DNA of 64,000 bases from Bacteroidota bacterium (GTDB lineage Bacteria > Bacteroidota > Rhodothermia > Rhodothermales > Bin80), in contig JAPOUL010000071.1 in assembly GCA_026708685.1 (NCBI GenBank), forward strand, positions 1 through 64,000, given 5' to 3'. Shown in pieces: positions 18,664-28,029 of the stretch. The position numbers were made by a program, and so were the translations under genes. The first letter of the stretch is position 1. Every line of letters starts with the position of its first letter. A model generated the notes under the pieces. That model was not told where the DNA came from. It ran no database searches and was given only the letters and a program-made list of their open reading frames with translations.

Positions 18664-19125
18664 TCATTCTGGGCGAACTGTGATCATAGTATGTGATTCA
18701 AAAGCCCGATCAAGATCCCTGATGATACCACGGCGGATACCTCGTTGAAGAAAAGGAATTTTACTTCGTGAACCGGTAATGAAGACTCGATATGGATGAA
18801 TCAGAAGGCGAGCATGCTTCGGGCTGATAGGGACGACTTCTACATAGACAGTGACTTTGTACAGGAGCCAGTTTCTGATTGTGCGCTCTGCGGTTGTAAT
18901 GGTATTCGATGATGGAGAATCCACAATTTCCCACCCAGATTCAATCAACGTCTTCTCAATCAGTTCAATAGGAATGTGCCCATCAAAGGGATGTTGATAG
19001 TCCTTGTATAGGGGATGTAATGACGGAGAACAACTAGTGGATGTAAACGCCAGTAACAGAATGCCAAACAGAACTGTGGGGAGTGAAGCTCTATTATGCT
19101 GGGACACCAGAATTTTTGAATACAC
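18664..19125 (-). CDS. predicted lipoprotein of unknown function
   Basis: The product has 153 residues from a GTG at 19125. A hydrophobic stretch (VLFGILLLAFTSTSC) ends in a lipobox-like sequence with cysteine, so the mature protein is probably an envelope lipoprotein of ~120 residues. The rest (LHPLYKDYQHPF, IESGWEIVDSP, YVEVVPISPKHARLLIHPYRVF) matches no family I can name. The start overlaps the end of the upstream hydrolase gene by 32 bp, suggesting co-transcription. Confidence 0.7.
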   Translation of the reverse strand: MYSKILVSQHNRASLPTVLFGILLLAFTSTSCSPSLHPLYKDYQHPFDGHIPIELIEKTLIESGWEIVDSPSSNTITTAERTIRNWLLYKVTVYVEVVPISPKHARLLIHPYRVFITGSRSKIPFLQRGIRRGIIRDLDRAFESHTMITVRPE

Positions 19126-20086
19126 AATTGAGAAAGTTGATCATCAATTCGTTAAATACGTTCGGATATTCCATCATCGGAGCATGACCACACTCGTCAA
19201 TAAAATGTAACTGAGCGTTCGGAAGCAGTTTTTGAAATTCATGACCAACATAAGGTGGAGTAATTTGATCGTATGTTCCCCAGATCAAATAAGTAGGTAG
19301 ATCAAGATCTTGGAGTTCGTCAACAATCAGGTCATTCATGGAACTACGAGCAGTCCATACGATACGGAGTGCATGAAATCTGTTTGCAGTGATTTTGAAA
19401 ATTCGATCAATCAAACCATCATTGACCATGGCAGGGTTATAGAATGATTTTTCGGCCTGCTGTCTAATAAAATTTCGGTCGCGACGACGAAACGTTGAGG
19501 TACCAATCTCGGTCTCATAGATTCCTGATGAACCAGACAGCAATAGAGCAACCACCGACATGGGATGATCAGATACGTATCTCACCGCAATTTGTCCACC
19601 AAGAGAATTACCAACTAACACGATTTGATCAAGATTCAGATAATGTGCAAATGAATGTACATAATTGGCAATTCCTTGAACATTGGCATCTCTTTGGGGC
19701 ATACTGTCAATCGGTATGCGTGGGACAAGTGCACGATATCCATGGTCGACGATGGATGATGCAGCATCATACCAACCCTCTGGATTACCTAAAAGTCCAT
19801 GTAAAAAGATGATTGGAGTGGCACGAATACTCTCGCCAGAATCAACATACTTGAATTCTTTAGACTCAATCAGATGAAGATTCTCAGGAACAGGTTTATT
19901 GTGATCGTAAATGATATGTACCGTTTGTATCCATACAATATAAGATTTTTGACTCAAATGAACGGAATCTGATGAAGGAACCAAAATGAGTGGTATCACG
20001 TAAAAGTATTTTTGTGCTGGTAACAGCTTTTCTATCACCTTAATAATTGATTTCTCATGCCCTGTGGCAAAAAACGGAAGCGTCAC
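19094..20086 (-). CDS. alpha/beta hydrolase family protein
   Basis: The core shows a complete triad: nucleophile Ser in VGNSLGGQIAVRY, Asp in GTYDQITPP and His in ECGHAPMMEYP, after an oxyanion block IIFLHGLLGNPEGW. Substrate unknown; esterase or lipase-like roles are plausible. The start is unsure. The longest frame begins at a GTG at 20086, which would overlap the small divergent basic gene at 20057-20149. Internal GTG or TTG codons before the core (for example near 20038) fit better, making the N-terminal ~20-75 residues doubtful. It lies upstream of the lipoprotein gene in the same orientation. Confidence 0.8.
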   Translation of the reverse strand: MTLPFFATGHEKSIIKVIEKLLPAQKYFYVIPLILVPSSDSVHLSQKSYIVWIQTVHIIYDHNKPVPENLHLIESKEFKYVDSGESIRATPIIFLHGLLGNPEGWYDAASSIVDHGYRALVPRIPIDSMPQRDANVQGIANYVHSFAHYLNLDQIVLVGNSLGGQIAVRYVSDHPMSVVALLLSGSSGIYETEIGTSTFRRRDRNFIRQQAEKSFYNPAMVNDGLIDRIFKITANRFHALRIVWTARSSMNDLIVDELQDLDLPTYLIWGTYDQITPPYVGHEFQKLLPNAQLHFIDECGHAPMMEYPNVFNELMINFLNCVFKNSGVPA

Positions 20087-20149
20087 AAAATTTCAACTCA
20101 CAAGCGTAAGAAGAGATTACGCAAAAATCGTCATAAGAAACGAAACTGA
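20057..20149 (+). CDS. AURKAIP1/COX24-domain small basic protein (ribosome-associated)
   Basis: The 30-residue frame begins MPCGKKRKRHKISTHKRKKR and ends RKNRHKKRN. This is the tiny Lys/Arg-rich protein annotated in Bacteroidota as AURKAIP1/COX24 domain-containing, related to mitochondrial ribosomal mS38. It is too short for usual gene finders. It overlaps, on the opposite strand, the longest version of the hydrolase gene. From family knowledge it is likely a small ribosomal-subunit component; nothing in the sequence shows that directly. Confidence 0.85.
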   Translation: MPCGKKRKRHKISTHKRKKRLRKNRHKKRN

Positions 20150-20236
20150 TTGTTTTGCATTCAGTTTTGGTGTATTTTTACTCTATCATGATCAGCAGTT
20201 GTGTTCTGATCATCATTATTCATTGATTCAAAATAA

Positions 20237-20563
20237 ATGGCCAAGAACAGCGACTTAGGAGATATCACCCGTGCCTTAGGATGGGGACTCCTCATGGGAG
20301 GTGGAGTTGGATTTGCATTGGGACTCCTTCTTGCTCCCGAAGAAGGAAGTCAGATGCGTCGTCGAGTCAAGTTTCATCTTGAGGAGTTAGCTAAACAAGT
20401 AGGAAACCTAGCTGAAAATCTAAAAACTTCCTCTGAACAGGAAGGAGCAAAGTCTGACGCGGAAGCCATTGTTGCTGATGCACACAAGCGGGCTCAGGAG
20501 ATCAATTCACAGATGGAAGAGATTATGGATTCCAAGTCTACTCCGTCTTCAGAATCTGAGTAG
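20237..20563 (+). CDS. YtxH domain-containing protein
   Basis: The product has 108 residues. A single glycine-rich membrane segment (LGWGLLMGGGVGFALGLLLAPEEGSQMR) followed by an amphipathic coiled-coil-like tail (ELAKQVGNLAENLK) is the YtxH/GvpP-like pattern. Such proteins are small envelope or stress-linked membrane proteins of unclear function. It lies just upstream of yaaA. Confidence 0.8.
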   Translation: MAKNSDLGDITRALGWGLLMGGGVGFALGLLLAPEEGSQMRRRVKFHLEELAKQVGNLAENLKTSSEQEGAKSDAEAIVADAHKRAQEINSQMEEIMDSKSTPSSESE

Positions 20564-20595
20564 GGGGCGAAACCATCGACGACCGTTTTGCAGTA

Positions 20596-21369
20596 TTGGT
20601 TGGATCGGCAACTTACATGGCGAGCGGAGGAAATCCGTTTGCCCCAGATGTATTTGACTACCGATCCAGAACGACATTTAACTATTTCCATCAGTTGATT
20701 CCCAATCGCCGGGAAATTCTCGACAAACTTCTTGATATAATCCGGGGTGATAAAACCGAGATTCTTCATGAGATTTTTGGAGATGGAGATGTTGAAGAAT
20801 GTGCGGACATCACGACTTCTGTTTATAATGCCCCACTCATGGCTGCCCGTAAGCGTTTTGCTCCTGATCCTTTTTACAGTGCAGTAGATTTTGATGGACT
20901 CCCCACTGGGGCACAGCGTCGGCTTTTGGAGAACAGTGTCATCCTGAGTGGCCTTTTTGGTTTATTGCGTCCAGACGATCTCATTCCAGAACATACCTTG
21001 AGCATGGCAGCTACTGTTCCCGATGTTGGACTCCTCACAACGTATTGGAGACCACTTATAAGTCCATTTCTCAATAAGACTGTAAGGAATAAATTTGTAT
21101 GGGACTTACTTCCAGAGCCCTACAGAGTTGCATGGGATGATAATGACTCTCATGCTGGTCGTGCTACGGTATGTTTTTATAATCCAGATGGCAAGCCGGT
21201 GAGTGATGATACGGTATATCGAGGTCAACTGATGAATTTTATTGTTCGTGGTCCTGCGACAGAACCAGAAGCATTAGAGACCTGGAAGCCTTCTTCAGGC
21301 TTCAAATTATCTCGTCGTAAGTCAGAACTGGATGGCAAGATCAAGTCTATTGCCTTTATCCGCCGCTGA
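20596..21369 (+). CDS. yaaA: YaaA family (UPF0246/DUF328) peroxide-stress protein
   Basis: The product has 257 residues. The conserved LSGLFGLLRPDDLIPEHTLSM and YWRPLISPFLN blocks and the GQLMNFIVRG region identify the family, closest in style to the actinobacterial-type YaaA. YaaA limits intracellular free iron and DNA damage under peroxide in E. coli. An in-frame TGA at 20557 forces a start at or after 20560; TTG at 20596 gives MVGSATYMASGGNPF, matching the family's N-terminal strand and glycines. ATG at 20617 would cut that strand. Confidence 0.8.
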   Translation: MVGSATYMASGGNPFAPDVFDYRSRTTFNYFHQLIPNRREILDKLLDIIRGDKTEILHEIFGDGDVEECADITTSVYNAPLMAARKRFAPDPFYSAVDFDGLPTGAQRRLLENSVILSGLFGLLRPDDLIPEHTLSMAATVPDVGLLTTYWRPLISPFLNKTVRNKFVWDLLPEPYRVAWDDNDSHAGRATVCFYNPDGKPVSDDTVYRGQLMNFIVRGPATEPEALETWKPSSGFKLSRRKSELDGKIKSIAFIRR

Positions 21370-21378
21370 GGCGGTCTA

Positions 21379-22125
21379 ATGTTTGAGTTTCACGCTCTGT
21401 GGCTACTTTTATTTCTCGCAGGTGTGATTGCTGGGGTGGTCAATGTGATGGCTGGTGGTGGGTCTAGCATTACATTGCCTTTGCTGATTCTTCTTGGCTT
21501 GGATGCAGGGGTTGCCAACGGAACCAATCGTGTGGCGATACTTGTTCAGAACATATCGGCAGTTCTTACCTTTTCACACGAGAAAAAGACTCGGCTCCGC
21601 ACGAGTTTTACCTTGGCATTGTGGACTATACCAGGAGCCATTACGGGAGCTCTGGTTGCTACAAGAATTGATGACGCTGTATTTGAAAAAATACTTGGTG
21701 GTCTATTAATTTTGATCGTATTGAGTATGCTCATTCCACGGAACAGTAATCCAGAAGAGCAAGGTGAGAGACAATCTTTATGGACAGGGCCATCTCTATT
21801 AGCGATTGGGTTTTATGGTGGATTTATTCAGGTCGGGGTAGGTTTTTTGCTCATGGCTGTATTGGTCCATCTCATGAGGTTAGACTTGCTGACCACAACG
21901 GTTCATAAAATCACGATTGTACTTATCTATATGATACCAGCATTATTTCTTTATGCAGTCATGGGGAAGATAGATTGGGCGTTGGGGTTCGTGCTGGCCA
22001 CTGGGAATGCAATAGGAGCATACATTGCTGCAAAAATGGCAATCCAACGCGGTGAAAAGATCATCAAAATTGTCTTGATGATTGCAGTCCTGATGATGGC
22101 ATTGAGAATCTTAGGAATCATATAG
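21379..22125 (+). CDS. TauE/SafE family sulfite exporter-like membrane protein
   Basis: The product has 248 residues with about eight hydrophobic helices. LLFLAGVIAGVVNVMAGGGSSITLPLLILLGLDAGVANGTNR (in pieces) is the first TauE/SafE half-repeat, and GFYGGFIQVGVGFLLMAVLVHLM the second. The family exports sulfite, sulfoacetate or other organic anions across the inner membrane. The substrate here is unknown. It begins 10 bp after yaaA and may share its transcript. Confidence 0.88.
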   Translation: MFEFHALWLLLFLAGVIAGVVNVMAGGGSSITLPLLILLGLDAGVANGTNRVAILVQNISAVLTFSHEKKTRLRTSFTLALWTIPGAITGALVATRIDDAVFEKILGGLLILIVLSMLIPRNSNPEEQGERQSLWTGPSLLAIGFYGGFIQVGVGFLLMAVLVHLMRLDLLTTTVHKITIVLIYMIPALFLYAVMGKIDWALGFVLATGNAIGAYIAAKMAIQRGEKIIKIVLMIAVLMMALRILGII

Positions 22126-22556
22126 CAGTGATGAAAACCTGAGACACTGAACTCAGTGCATGTCCAGAAGAATGTTTGCCTTTGGATTCTTCTTCAAATC
22201 AACCGATGTAATTAACAGATATGAATCGTAGAGGTTTGATGGACAGTCATTTGTGGGTTATTTTCAATGAGGTGCAATGAATAGCTGATTTGAATGTAAT
22301 AGACCTAATGATTACAAGTTAGAGAGATGCTTGCTACTCAGGCATGAATACGGCAGAATAGAATCCACGATAAAAGGAGCGTATTCTTCAATGTTGATCT
22401 TCCATCTATCTTTGATCCCGATGAAAAGATGAACATGGACAGATGTCATCGCATGAACATTGAGACGATTGATCCCAAACCATACACATTCATTGACTCA
22501 ACATCTATAAAATCCAATGGTTGAAATGAATAGGTGCACATGACTATTTTTGATCA
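22126..22556. other. intergenic stretch, nothing recognised
   Basis: About 430 bp, AT-rich, with no open frame of note, tRNA or clear terminator. It separates the TauE gene from the ABC ATPase gene. Confidence 0.5.
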
Positions 22557-23195
22557 ATGACCACATTATCTGTAAGTGGCGGAGGCCATCAGTATGGATA
22601 CAGAAAGATATTCCATGAAGTTGAACTGGAACTTACTTCAGGAGATGTCTTAGCCATTACAGGTGCAAATGGTTCTGGTAAGTCAACATTACTCAAGATC
22701 TTAGCGGGGGTACTTCAACCGTCATATGGCAGTGTCAAATTGACGATCTCACAGAAAACAATCCCGCGAGATCAGTATCCGTTGTATGTTGGACTGGTCG
22801 CACCTTATGTGAATTTATATGAGGATCTCACCCTAACTGAAAATCTAGAATTTATCGCAAAGGTCAGATCTGTGAAAATAGATGACGATAGAATTCAATC
22901 CATTGTATCGAGAATAGGGTTAGAGTCCGATATGGATTCATTTGTTAGAACCTACTCCACAGGAATGCACCAGCGTGCGAGGCTAGTAGCTGCTTTATAT
23001 CATGAGCCCAAGGTTATTCTAATGGATGAACCGACCTTGGGCTTGGACAGGGAGGGGAGGGATATAGTGAGGGGAATTGTTAATCAAATGCAAACATCTG
23101 GTCATGTGACAGTGATTGCTTCAAATCTTGAAGATGATATTGACTTAGCTCATCAATCCATTTGTATTGAGGATTTTGGACCAAATTCAATATGA
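22557..23195 (+). CDS. ABC transporter ATP-binding protein (CcmA-like)
   Basis: The product has 212 residues. Walker A is GANGSGKST, the signature motif is the variant YSTGMHQRARL, and Walker B is VILMDEPTLGLD. The small size and the NLYEDLTLTENLEF segment resemble heme-exporter type (CcmA) ATPases common in Bacteroidota. No permease gene is next to it, so the partner must be elsewhere. Role in cytochrome maturation is inference only. Confidence 0.8.
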   Translation: MTTLSVSGGGHQYGYRKIFHEVELELTSGDVLAITGANGSGKSTLLKILAGVLQPSYGSVKLTISQKTIPRDQYPLYVGLVAPYVNLYEDLTLTENLEFIAKVRSVKIDDDRIQSIVSRIGLESDMDSFVRTYSTGMHQRARLVAALYHEPKVILMDEPTLGLDREGRDIVRGIVNQMQTSGHVTVIASNLEDDIDLAHQSICIEDFGPNSI

Positions 23196-23252
23196 TATAT
23201 AGCGTATTCAGTGAATAATTCGTATACTTATTGAAATCAAACATCTGAATCT

Positions 23253-23516
23253 ATGATACCTCGCAATCGCAAGGGTATGATCATCAAAAACACGAATAAG
23301 AAGACGATTTCCGTCAAGCTTGATGGGAGGAAGTTAGACATTCAACCGGGAGAGCAGGTTTCAGTCACCGCTGATGAGGTGATGGACAATGCTTTACGGG
23401 ATCTGCTTCAAGTCCGAGATTTAGCCATTGTGCGTCCATTGACGGACGATGAGAACAAGGAGGTCCAGAAGAAATTTGGATCCAAGGCTCGAAAATCTAA
23501 GCCCAAGAAGCGCTGA
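23253..23516 (+). CDS. conserved-looking small protein, unknown function
   Basis: The product has 87 residues. It has an N-terminal part with KNTNKKTISVKLDGRKLDIQPGEQVSVTADEV, which reads like a small beta-barrel, and a Lys-rich C-terminal tail (KKFGSKARKSKPKKR). No family recognised. Its TGA overlaps the ATG of the glycosyltransferase gene (ATGA), so the two are likely translated together. It is real on the basis of codon use and coupling. Confidence 0.65.
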   Translation: MIPRNRKGMIIKNTNKKTISVKLDGRKLDIQPGEQVSVTADEVMDNALRDLLQVRDLAIVRPLTDDENKEVQKKFGSKARKSKPKKR

Positions 23517-24634
23517 TGAAGGTACTGGCTTTAGAGCCATGGTATGGGGGATCTCACAGGAATTTTGTAGATGGACTCATTCGCAGTAGTCGCCATGAGT
23601 ATCATCTCATTACCATGTCTGCCAGATTTTGGAAGTGGAGGCTTCAGGGTGGAGCACAGACACTTGCACGAAAATCCAGACAGGCAATCAAAAATGGATT
23701 TAAGCCGGATATTATTCTGGCTTCAAGCATGGTCAACGTTCCAGCTTTTCTTGCGTTGGTCCGTAGGGAAATAGGAGATATACCAGTTGTCTATTATCTT
23801 CACGAAAATCAGTTAACCTATCCGCTAGCTTCAGAGGTTAAGCGTGATCTTTCCTATTCATACATCAACTATCTTTCGTGCCTTGCTTCGGATCAAGTGG
23901 TGTTTAATTCTGAATATCACTATAAGGAGTTTATTCATGCACTTCCTAGTTTGCTACGAGTTTTCCCAGATTATACCCATCTTCATACGGTATCGGAGAT
24001 ACGGGCAAAAAGCAGGGTGATCCACCTTGGGATGGATCTACAGTCTCATGCCCAGTATGCCCAGACCGAACTGGGAAAAGATTCTCCACCAGTTGTTTTA
24101 TGGAATCAGCGGTGGGAGTATGATAAAAATCCAGAGGCGTTTTTCAGATTGATGAATCGTCTTGACGATTCGGGGTGTAGATTTCGTCTAATTCTTGCGG
24201 GAAAACGATTTGAGGAGCAACCGTCAGAGTTTGATATAGCTTTTGAGCGCTATGCTGAAAGGATTCTTCATTATGGCTATGCTGAAAACTTTGAAGAGTA
24301 CAGCAAGTTATTGCATCGTGCAGATATTGTGGTTTCCACGGCCATTCATGAATTTTTTGGAATTGCTATGCTAGAGGCTATTTACTGTGGCTGTCACCCT
24401 CTTTTACCCAACCGTCTGAGTTACCCAGAATTGATTCCGTCTAATTTGCATCGCCCACTTTTGCATGCTCCGGTTCTGTATGAAAATGAAGAGGAGCTCT
24501 TTTCCATATTAAAGGCTATGCTCATGGAAGAAGAGCGTCCATTGCCTCCTGATACGCTTCGTGGGATTGTTGATCGCCTTGACTGGGGTGTTCATATAGA
24601 ACAGTACGATGCATTACTTGACTCACTCACCTAG
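23516..24634 (+). CDS. GTDC1/QTMAN-like glycosyltransferase (DUF3524)
   Basis: The product has 372 residues. The N-terminal domain begins ILALEPWYGGSHRNFVDG-like (VLALEPWYGGSHRNFVDGL) and includes FWKWRLQGGA, YYLHENQLTYP and NSEYHYKEF. The C-terminal GT-B half has VVLWNQRWEYDKNPEAFF and STAIHEFFGIAMLEAIYCGCHPLLPNRLSYPE. These are the marks of the DUF3524/GT4-like family that includes vertebrate GTDC1, reported as the tRNA-queuosine mannosyltransferase. A bacterial member may glycosylate queuosine in tRNA-Asp, but this is inference; no queuosine genes are in the window. Confidence 0.82.
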   Translation: MKVLALEPWYGGSHRNFVDGLIRSSRHEYHLITMSARFWKWRLQGGAQTLARKSRQAIKNGFKPDIILASSMVNVPAFLALVRREIGDIPVVYYLHENQLTYPLASEVKRDLSYSYINYLSCLASDQVVFNSEYHYKEFIHALPSLLRVFPDYTHLHTVSEIRAKSRVIHLGMDLQSHAQYAQTELGKDSPPVVLWNQRWEYDKNPEAFFRLMNRLDDSGCRFRLILAGKRFEEQPSEFDIAFERYAERILHYGYAENFEEYSKLLHRADIVVSTAIHEFFGIAMLEAIYCGCHPLLPNRLSYPELIPSNLHRPLLHAPVLYENEEELFSILKAMLMEEERPLPPDTLRGIVDRLDWGVHIEQYDALLDSLT

Positions 24635-24761
24635 TCATAGGTATTGGCTGTAAGGTCAGTAGCGGTTGATTCAATTCTACTGATTCCCCGAATCTGTCAA
24701 TATCATTGGAATCATTAGGTGACACTGTGGGAATCACCGCAGTTTTGAGTTCAAATCATGC

Positions 24762-26150
24762 AAGAGTGAAAATAAGCGTCAAATAAAGAAATAAGCGTTG
24801 AGCATCTCTCAGAGCAGATTTTCATGCAATTGAGTGTCATAAATGCCCCAGAGTGAAAATAACCAGCAAATAAAGAAAATAAACGATGGTGATCTCCGAA
24901 TATCCCTGCCTTCAAGGGCGGACAACATGAATCTGAACAGGTGGATCACTTTTGGGATTTTCCAGCGATTAAGAGTAAAAATACCCCAAAGTAAAAATAA
25001 GCGTCAAATAAAGAAATAAGCGTTGAATGCCTCTCAGGGCATTTTTTCAGACAGTTGAGTGTCCCAAAAGCCCAAGAGTGAAAATAACCAGCAAATAAAG
25101 AAAATAAGCAATGGCAATCTCTGAATATCCATGCATTCAAGGGTGGCCAAGATGAATCTGAACAGGTAAATCATATTGGGAATTTGTAGCAATGAAGAGA
25201 AAAACACCCCAAAGTGAAAATAACCAGCAAATAAAGAAATAAGCGTTGAATGCCTTTCAGGGCATTTTTTCAGCTAGTTGAGTGTCCCAAAAGCCCAAGA
25301 GTGAAAATAACCAACAAATAAAGAAAATAAGCGATGGTGACCTCCCGACATCCCTGCCTTCAAGAGTGGTCAATATGAATCTGAACAGGTAGATCATGTT
25401 GGGAATTTCCAGTAATGAAGTGAAAAACACCCCAAAGTGAAAATAACCAGCAAATAAAGAAATAAGCGTTGAATGCCTTTCAGGGCATTTTTTCAGCTAG
25501 TTGAGTGTCCCAAAAGCCCAAGAGTGAAAATAACCAACAAATAAAGAAAATAAGCGATGGTGACCTCCCGACATCCCTGCCTTCAAGAGTGGTCAATATG
25601 AATCTGAACAGGTAGATCATGTTGGGAATTTCCAGTAATGAAGTGAAAAACACCCCAAAGTGAAAATAACCAGCAAATAAAGAAATAAGCGTTGAATGCC
25701 TCTCAGGGCATTTTTTCAGCTAGTTGAGTGTCCCAAAAGCCCCAGAGTGAAAATAACCAGCAAATAAAGAAAATAAGCGATGGTGACCTCCCGACATCCC
25801 TGCCTTCAAGGGTGCCAACATGAATCTGAACAGATGGATCATATTGGGAATTTGCAACAATGAAGAGAAAAACACCCCAAAGTGAAAATAAGCGTCAAAT
25901 AAGGAAATTAGCGTTTAACGTCTCTCAGGGCAGATTTTCAGGCAATGGAGTATCGAAAAAGCCCAAGAGTGAAAATAACCAGCAAATAAAGAAAATAAGC
26001 GATAGCGATCTCCGAACGTCCCTTCTTTCAAGAGCGGTCAACATGAATCTGAACACAGGTGGATCACTTCTGGGATTTTCCAGTGATTAAGAGTAGCAAC
26101 ACCCCAAAGTGAAAATAAGTGTCAAATAAGGAAATAAGCGATGAGTGGTC
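24762..26150. repeat. tandem array of a ~223-bp non-coding repeat
   Basis: Six full units and a partial one begin with GTGAAAATAA-type boxes at 24766, 24991, 25214, 25437, 25660, 25882 and 26109 (periods 225, 223, 223, 223, 222, 227). Every unit contains a second related box ~87 bp later (24853, 25078, 25301, 25524, 25747, 25969), so the unit is an ancient doublet. Units at 25214 and 25437 look identical. The four central units carry AATGCC-TTTCAG/CTCAG-GGCATT plus T4, a terminator-like hairpin. The period is not a multiple of three and stops occur in all frames, so it is not a long coding repeat. No spacers of CRISPR type exist. Confidence 0.95.
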
Positions 26151-26344
26151 TACGGTAGCCATAATCTGAATTCTCCAATCGTTGAATGCATCAAATCCAA
26201 AGAGAATGGGACATCAATCTAAATCTTCGTATTACTGAGTGACACTAAATAACATCTTCTAATGAGGCAAATATACACTCAATCCCCGTTAACTCTGAAA
26301 AGAAGAAAAATTTCACAACCCAAAACGAATTCTGACACTTTGTT

Positions 26345-26426
26345 GAGAGGCTTTTGAAAACCCCTACATTTTGGTAGAAATATAGATCTATTGCGTCTGA
26401 GATCCAAATAGGTTTTACAAGAAGCT
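26345..26426. repeat. degenerate copy of small inverted-repeat element
   Basis: The ends (GAGAGGCTTTTGAAAACCCC and AATAGGTTTTACAAGAAGCT) and the internal TTTTGGTAGAAATATAGATC resemble the adjacent better-preserved copy. The right end overlaps the left end of that copy. Confidence 0.5.
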
Positions 26427-26519
26427 TTTGCAAAACCTCAGAGTTTTCGTAGAAATATTACTCTGAAGCACCTGTGACGTATTTTTTTAGAGTTGACTGA
26501 GAGGTTTTGCAAAAGGCTC
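26421..26519. mobile_element. MITE-like small inverted-repeat element
   Basis: This ~99-bp element has inverted termini (GAAGCTTTTGCAAAACCTC and GAGGTTTTGCAAAAGGCTC) and a right-hand inner part with TGACGTATTTTTTTAGAGTTGAC. It aligns along its length with the element at 54705-54802. No coding capacity. It is probably a non-autonomous mobile or repetitive element. Confidence 0.7.
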
Positions 26520-26557
26520 ACAAGGATCTCTTAATTATATTCATTTCAGTAGTAGCT

Positions 26558-28029
26558 CTATTTAGATACTGATGCAAAAGCCCAATGTGGAAAATATCGC
26601 ATGTATTTTCGGCTGGCGTTAGGATCTACGATTACAATTTGTTCTGCCGCCAAGGCTTCTGCTAAAAATCGAGATGCTTTCGCTGTTTGTGTATGATCCA
26701 TTCCAAATCGTTTGCGAACGCTAGAGTTGTTGATACTTTGTCCATCAGTATATCTCAAGCAAGCATGAAGGTAGATTGCTTGAATACGCTCGAAAGAATT
26801 CATTTCGGAGAGCGGTTTTCTTGCGTAAAGAGTGATGCGAGTACTGTTGTCGAGTACTTCAATTTTGGGAGCTGGTAAATGACGCTTTTCAATTTCAGAA
26901 ACAATATTATCCCAGCCGCTACCGAGTTCTTCGCAAATTCCAATTCTGCGAAGAAGTGAGGATAAAGAATCATTTCGTGATTTAGGTGAAGAGTTAATGA
27001 ACATCTTGGCTTCCACAAGAGGTGCCCCTATATTGGTAATTTCGATCCGATTCTCAAAAATTTCAATGATAGGTCCAGATCCACGTATAGTAAAATCCTG
27101 ATGAATCAGTGCATTTGCAACAATTTCACGAATTGCAATGAGTGGAAACCGAGGCTCCTCTTTTCTAATTCCGCCATTGAAAGTCTCGTCCGTAGCAGAT
27201 AAAGATTGGATACGACTTAGAATATTTGAAAAGTCAGCGGCATAACCTACAGATACTTCTTCTTGGCGGCTATTGCTTTTATATGGACCCAAGTACTTAG
27301 CAATCCTAACAGATTTACGACCTAATGGCCCAGCATCTGTAAGATTTCGGGCAAATGTAATCAATCCTAAGTTGAGGATATTCCATCGTTTGTCATCTCT
27401 CTGATCAATAAATTTCTCATGTTTCAACACACTTAAGATAGCTGATGCATTTGGGGGAATGGGTGTTTTAGACAGATCAAAGTATGACTGATAATCTAAT
27501 AGATTTAAGACATCTTCACTTTGTAAGCCTTCAAGTCCAATACTTGTTTCAAGGAACTAGTATCCGATAACTTCCAGAGCTGCTTTTCACTTTCAGGATA
27601 ATTTCTAAGATGAGTAGTGTGAGAACCTATACGAATGTATGCATCGTTATTGAATCTAATTGGTCGATCAAATGCACTGGGAATAATGAGAACTACGATA
27701 GGGTGGACATCTAACTCTACTTTATGGAAAGTAAAATCTATTTTTGGTTCTAAATTGCGTTGAAGCCAGAAACGAAGATCTTGATTTTGTACTCTTTGAG
27801 TTTCGGGGTTAAACTTGGTACCGATGATCTGATGTGTGTCGTCATGGATTCCCCAAATAATATAACCATTGGTTCTATTTAAGAGTGAAGCAGCATTAGC
27901 AAGTGCTGAGGTATTTTGTCCAATGATCTTAGGATCGGCATCATTTGACTTGAATTCAAGCCATTCTGTTTCGATTGGGTGGACGAGTAACTGCCTTACA
28001 AGATCTTCAAGATTGATTTGTACAGTCAT
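26558..28029 (-). pseudogene. frameshifted AlbA_2/Schlafen-type ATP-binding regulator
   Basis: Two reverse-strand frames form one gene. The 5' part (28029 to 27505) has the AlbA_2 domain: LEDLVRQLL, TEWLEFKSNDADP, ANAASLLNRTNGYIIWGIHDD and FNNDAYIRIGS. Around 27505-27545 the frame shifts by one base. The other frame then continues GLEGLQSEDVLNLLDYQSYFDL, LNLGLITFARNL, REIVANALIHQDFTIRG (HATPase-like) and a winged-helix end to 26558. Such proteins are transcriptional regulators or defence-linked ATPases. Each half is otherwise intact, so the break is recent or a sequencing error. Confidence 0.8.

Noticed and set aside
24762-26150. CRISPR array or coding minisatellite
   Set aside because: The repeat unit is ~223 bp with no unique spacers and no cas genes nearby. 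The period is not a multiple of three and stops occur in all frames.
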